Origin: Bacteroides salyersiae WAL 10018 = DSM 18765 = JCM 12988
GTDB lineage: Bacteria; Bacteroidota; Bacteroidia; Bacteroidales; Bacteroidaceae
Length of the DNA: 64,000 nucleotides
Assembly: GCF_000381365.1 (NCBI RefSeq)
Contig: NZ_KB905466.1
Location: forward strand, 1,176,693 to 1,240,692
Direction of reading: 5' to 3'
Below are positions 62,825-64,000 of this stretch, one piece after another. A program made the position numbers and the translations under genes. Numbering within the stretch: the stretch's first letter is position 1; every line of letters begins with the position of its first letter. The notes under the pieces were generated by a model, which did no database searches, had not been told where the DNA came from, and saw only the letters and a program-made list of their open reading frames with translations.

Positions 62825-63433
62825 TTAACCTGCAATTGTTTTTAATTTGGATAACCCACGATGCATCAAATTACGAACAGACTGATAATTCATATTCATG
62901 ATTTGACATATATCCTCGTATTTTCTTTCTTCAATATAATACAAAATAAGAGCTTCACGCTGACGGGGAGATAACTGAGCCAACAAATGCTTTACTAATT
63001 TATTATTCACATGTTCACGTTCACGTTCCAAATAGTTGTTTTCTACATCTTCACAAGACACTGGATTCAATTCTTCTACCTTTGCATCAGAAACATACAA
63101 ACGTTTACGCACTTCATCACATAGTCTATTCCGTAAAGAAATAAACAGGTAAGACTTGAAATTCTCCACATGCTTCAACTCCTCCTTCTTAGTGTACATC
63201 TTGACAAATACATCATGAATACAATCTTTCAGTAATTCTCTGTCTGTGGTTAGTTTACAACCATAACTAAAAAGAAGATTAACGTTAAGATCATACAACT
63301 TAGAGAAAGCAGTTGCATCCCCTTCCTCAAAAGCCAACAACAAAGTAATCATTTCCTGATCATCTCTCTTTTGCATTACTGTAATATTATCATTCTGTCT
63401 CATCATAGTATTACTATTTTGTTTTTGATTCAT
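62825..63433 (-). CDS. ECF-type RNA polymerase sigma factor
   Basis: A 202-residue sigma-70 family regulator. Region 2 lies around residues 43-110 (AFSKLYDLNVNLLFSYGCKL, KDCIHDVFVKMYTKKEEL) and region 4 around 147-197 (LSPRQREALILYYIEERKY, NYQSVRNLMHRGLSKLKTIA). It lies upstream of susC/D in the same direction and may activate them. Bacteroides PUL sigma factors normally sit beside a FecR-like anti-sigma gene; none is visible here. A TAGTTTTG box (63447-63454) is so close to the first ATG that translation may begin at a later ATG (63406, 63403 or 63376). Confidence 0.85.
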   Translation of the reverse strand: MNQKQNSNTMMRQNDNITVMQKRDDQEMITLLLAFEEGDATAFSKLYDLNVNLLFSYGCKLTTDRELLKDCIHDVFVKMYTKKEELKHVENFKSYLFISLRNRLCDEVRKRLYVSDAKVEELNPVSCEDVENNYLEREREHVNNKLVKHLLAQLSPRQREALILYYIEERKYEDICQIMNMNYQSVRNLMHRGLSKLKTIAG

Positions 63434-63446
63434 TCTTCAGACTCCG

Positions 63447-63454
63447 CAAAACTA
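63447..63454 (-). promoter_or_regulatory. Candidate -7 box upstream of the ECF sigma gene
   Basis: On the minus strand TAGTTTTG matches the Bacteroides TAnnTTTG consensus. A TTTG lies at 63467-63470, but the spacing (12 bp) is shorter than the usual -33/-7 distance, so support is weak. Confidence 0.3.
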
Positions 63455-63550
63455 CCGTATAGGGAACAAATCGACTGGGAATATTTGATTATTGAACTGA
63501 AAATGCAGATACCATGCCCTACAACATATTTACCGATTAATACCTGTATA

Positions 63551-63582
63551 AAAAAAATCCTGCTACTCATAAAAGCAGCAGG
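63551..63582 (-). terminator. Terminator of the gene at the right edge
   Basis: On the minus strand a 9-bp stem (CCTGCTGCT with AGTAGCAGG, one wobble pair) is followed by a run of seven T. It lies 9 bp beyond the stop of the truncated gene and insulates the sigma gene from it. Confidence 0.7.
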
Positions 63583-63590
63583 AATATCAA

Positions 63591-64000
63591 TTATTTCAAT
63601 TTATGAATCCAGTAAACACCCTCTTTCCCTTCAGGTATCTTCAAAACATACAACCCACTGATTTTAAAAGATTTATTCAAAACTTCCACCGTACCAGAAG
63701 AGGGATCTATGTATTTCAAACTGTATTTTCCATCATCAACAAAGACAGAAATCTCTCCTGGAGATTGAGAATAAACGATAGCACCCGTATCAGATTTTAC
63801 CAGTTTTTTATAAGTATCCGTATCAGTTTTTTCCACTTTCATCTTAGCAACATCGGATAAAAAGGTCTCATCATGTACAAAAATTGACGGACATGACCCT
63901 CCGGCCATCAACACAGCCCAAGCCATAGCCGGATAATTCTGAGCATAATAAGTAACAGCTTTATCAGGATATTTGGTACGGTATTCCTCTACTGCTTTAT
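63591..64000 (-). CDS. C-terminal part of a secreted-type protein cut by the right edge
   Basis: The frame stays open from the window edge and reads KAVEEYRTKYPDKAVTYYAQ, then NYPAMAWAVLMAGGSCPSIF and a beta-rich end (GISVFVDDGKYSLKYI-like, closing VYWIHKLK). The final 60 residues resemble the beta-sandwich C-terminus common in glycan-active proteins such as DUF4038- or DUF6298-type proteins, but I cannot assign it firmly. At least 135 residues are present and the N-terminus lies outside the window. It runs in the same direction as the rest of the locus and ends at a strong terminator. Confidence 0.5.
   Translation of the reverse strand, partial: KAVEEYRTKYPDKAVTYYAQNYPAMAWAVLMAGGSCPSIFVHDETFLSDVAKMKVEKTDTDTYKKLVKSDTGAIVYSQSPGEISVFVDDGKYSLKYIDPSSGTVEVLNKSFKISGLYVLKIPEGKEGVYWIHKLK

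Overview
The window looks like a large polysaccharide utilization locus (PUL) from a gut Bacteroides or Phocaeicola (Bacteroidota). It has a SusC/SusD pair, many secreted or lipoprotein CAZymes with Bacteroidetes-type signals, weak ribosome binding sites, and tightly packed operons that almost all run on the minus strand. The enzyme set points to pectin, and specifically to rhamnogalacturonan-II (RG-II) plus its homogalacturonan backbone. Several blocks have the gene order I recall for the B. thetaiotaomicron RG-II locus: GH127-GH141-GH78 (BT1003-1001 type), GH95 and GH140 (BT1010 and BT1012 type), and GH43-GH143/GH142-GH78-GH28-CE19 (BT1021-1017 type).

Layout, in the direction of transcription (right to left). 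The right edge (56.3-64 kb) holds a truncated gene, an ECF sigma factor, a small unknown protein, a secreted TIM-barrel protein, SusC and SusD. From 43.1 to 56.1 kb lies a backbone-attack module: a CE8-PL1 fusion, a multidomain PL1, three unknown secreted proteins (several of these ending in T9SS-like sorting domains), a compact PL1 and a DUF3826 protein. From 31.7 to 42.4 kb is the GH43, GH143/GH142, GH78, GH28, CE19 operon for side chains and methyl esters. From 20.9 to 31.2 kb come a second multidomain PL1, then a second GH141, a cytoplasmic GH31, a CmuA-like methyltransferase/corrinoid fusion and a sodium symporter. From 13.9 to 19.0 kb is GH95-GH105-GH140. From 0.2 to 13.6 kb are a GH78/sialidase-like fusion, GH127, GH141, GH78 and a three-enzyme L-galactose oxidation pathway, closed by a terminator.

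The most unusual part is at 19.1-24.3 kb. Two plus-strand genes (a zinc-type MtaA-like methyltransferase and a MetH-activation-like protein) face the minus-strand corrinoid fusion and symporter. Together they look like a complete vitamin B12-dependent demethylation module inside a pectin PUL. RG-II carries 2-O-methyl-xylose and 2-O-methyl-fucose. The methyltransferase is co-transcribed with GH141 (a family that includes RG-II fucosidases) and a cytoplasmic GH31 (often alpha-xylosidase). My proposal is that this operon imports 2-O-methyl-xylosyl-fucose or its methyl sugar, cleaves it in the cytoplasm, and strips the methyl group into one-carbon metabolism. This is inference from domains and context.

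GH95, if it is the alpha-L-galactosidase of RG-II chain A, would feed the L-galactose dehydrogenase / lactonase / L-galactonate dehydrogenase trio at the left end, giving D-tagaturonate. Intergenic regions carry approximately 22-bp phased direct repeats that resemble one another and may be regulator sites. They also carry two copies of a MITE-like inverted-repeat element, one of which supplies the last codons of the GH43 gene. No tRNA, rRNA, IS transposase or CRISPR array was seen.
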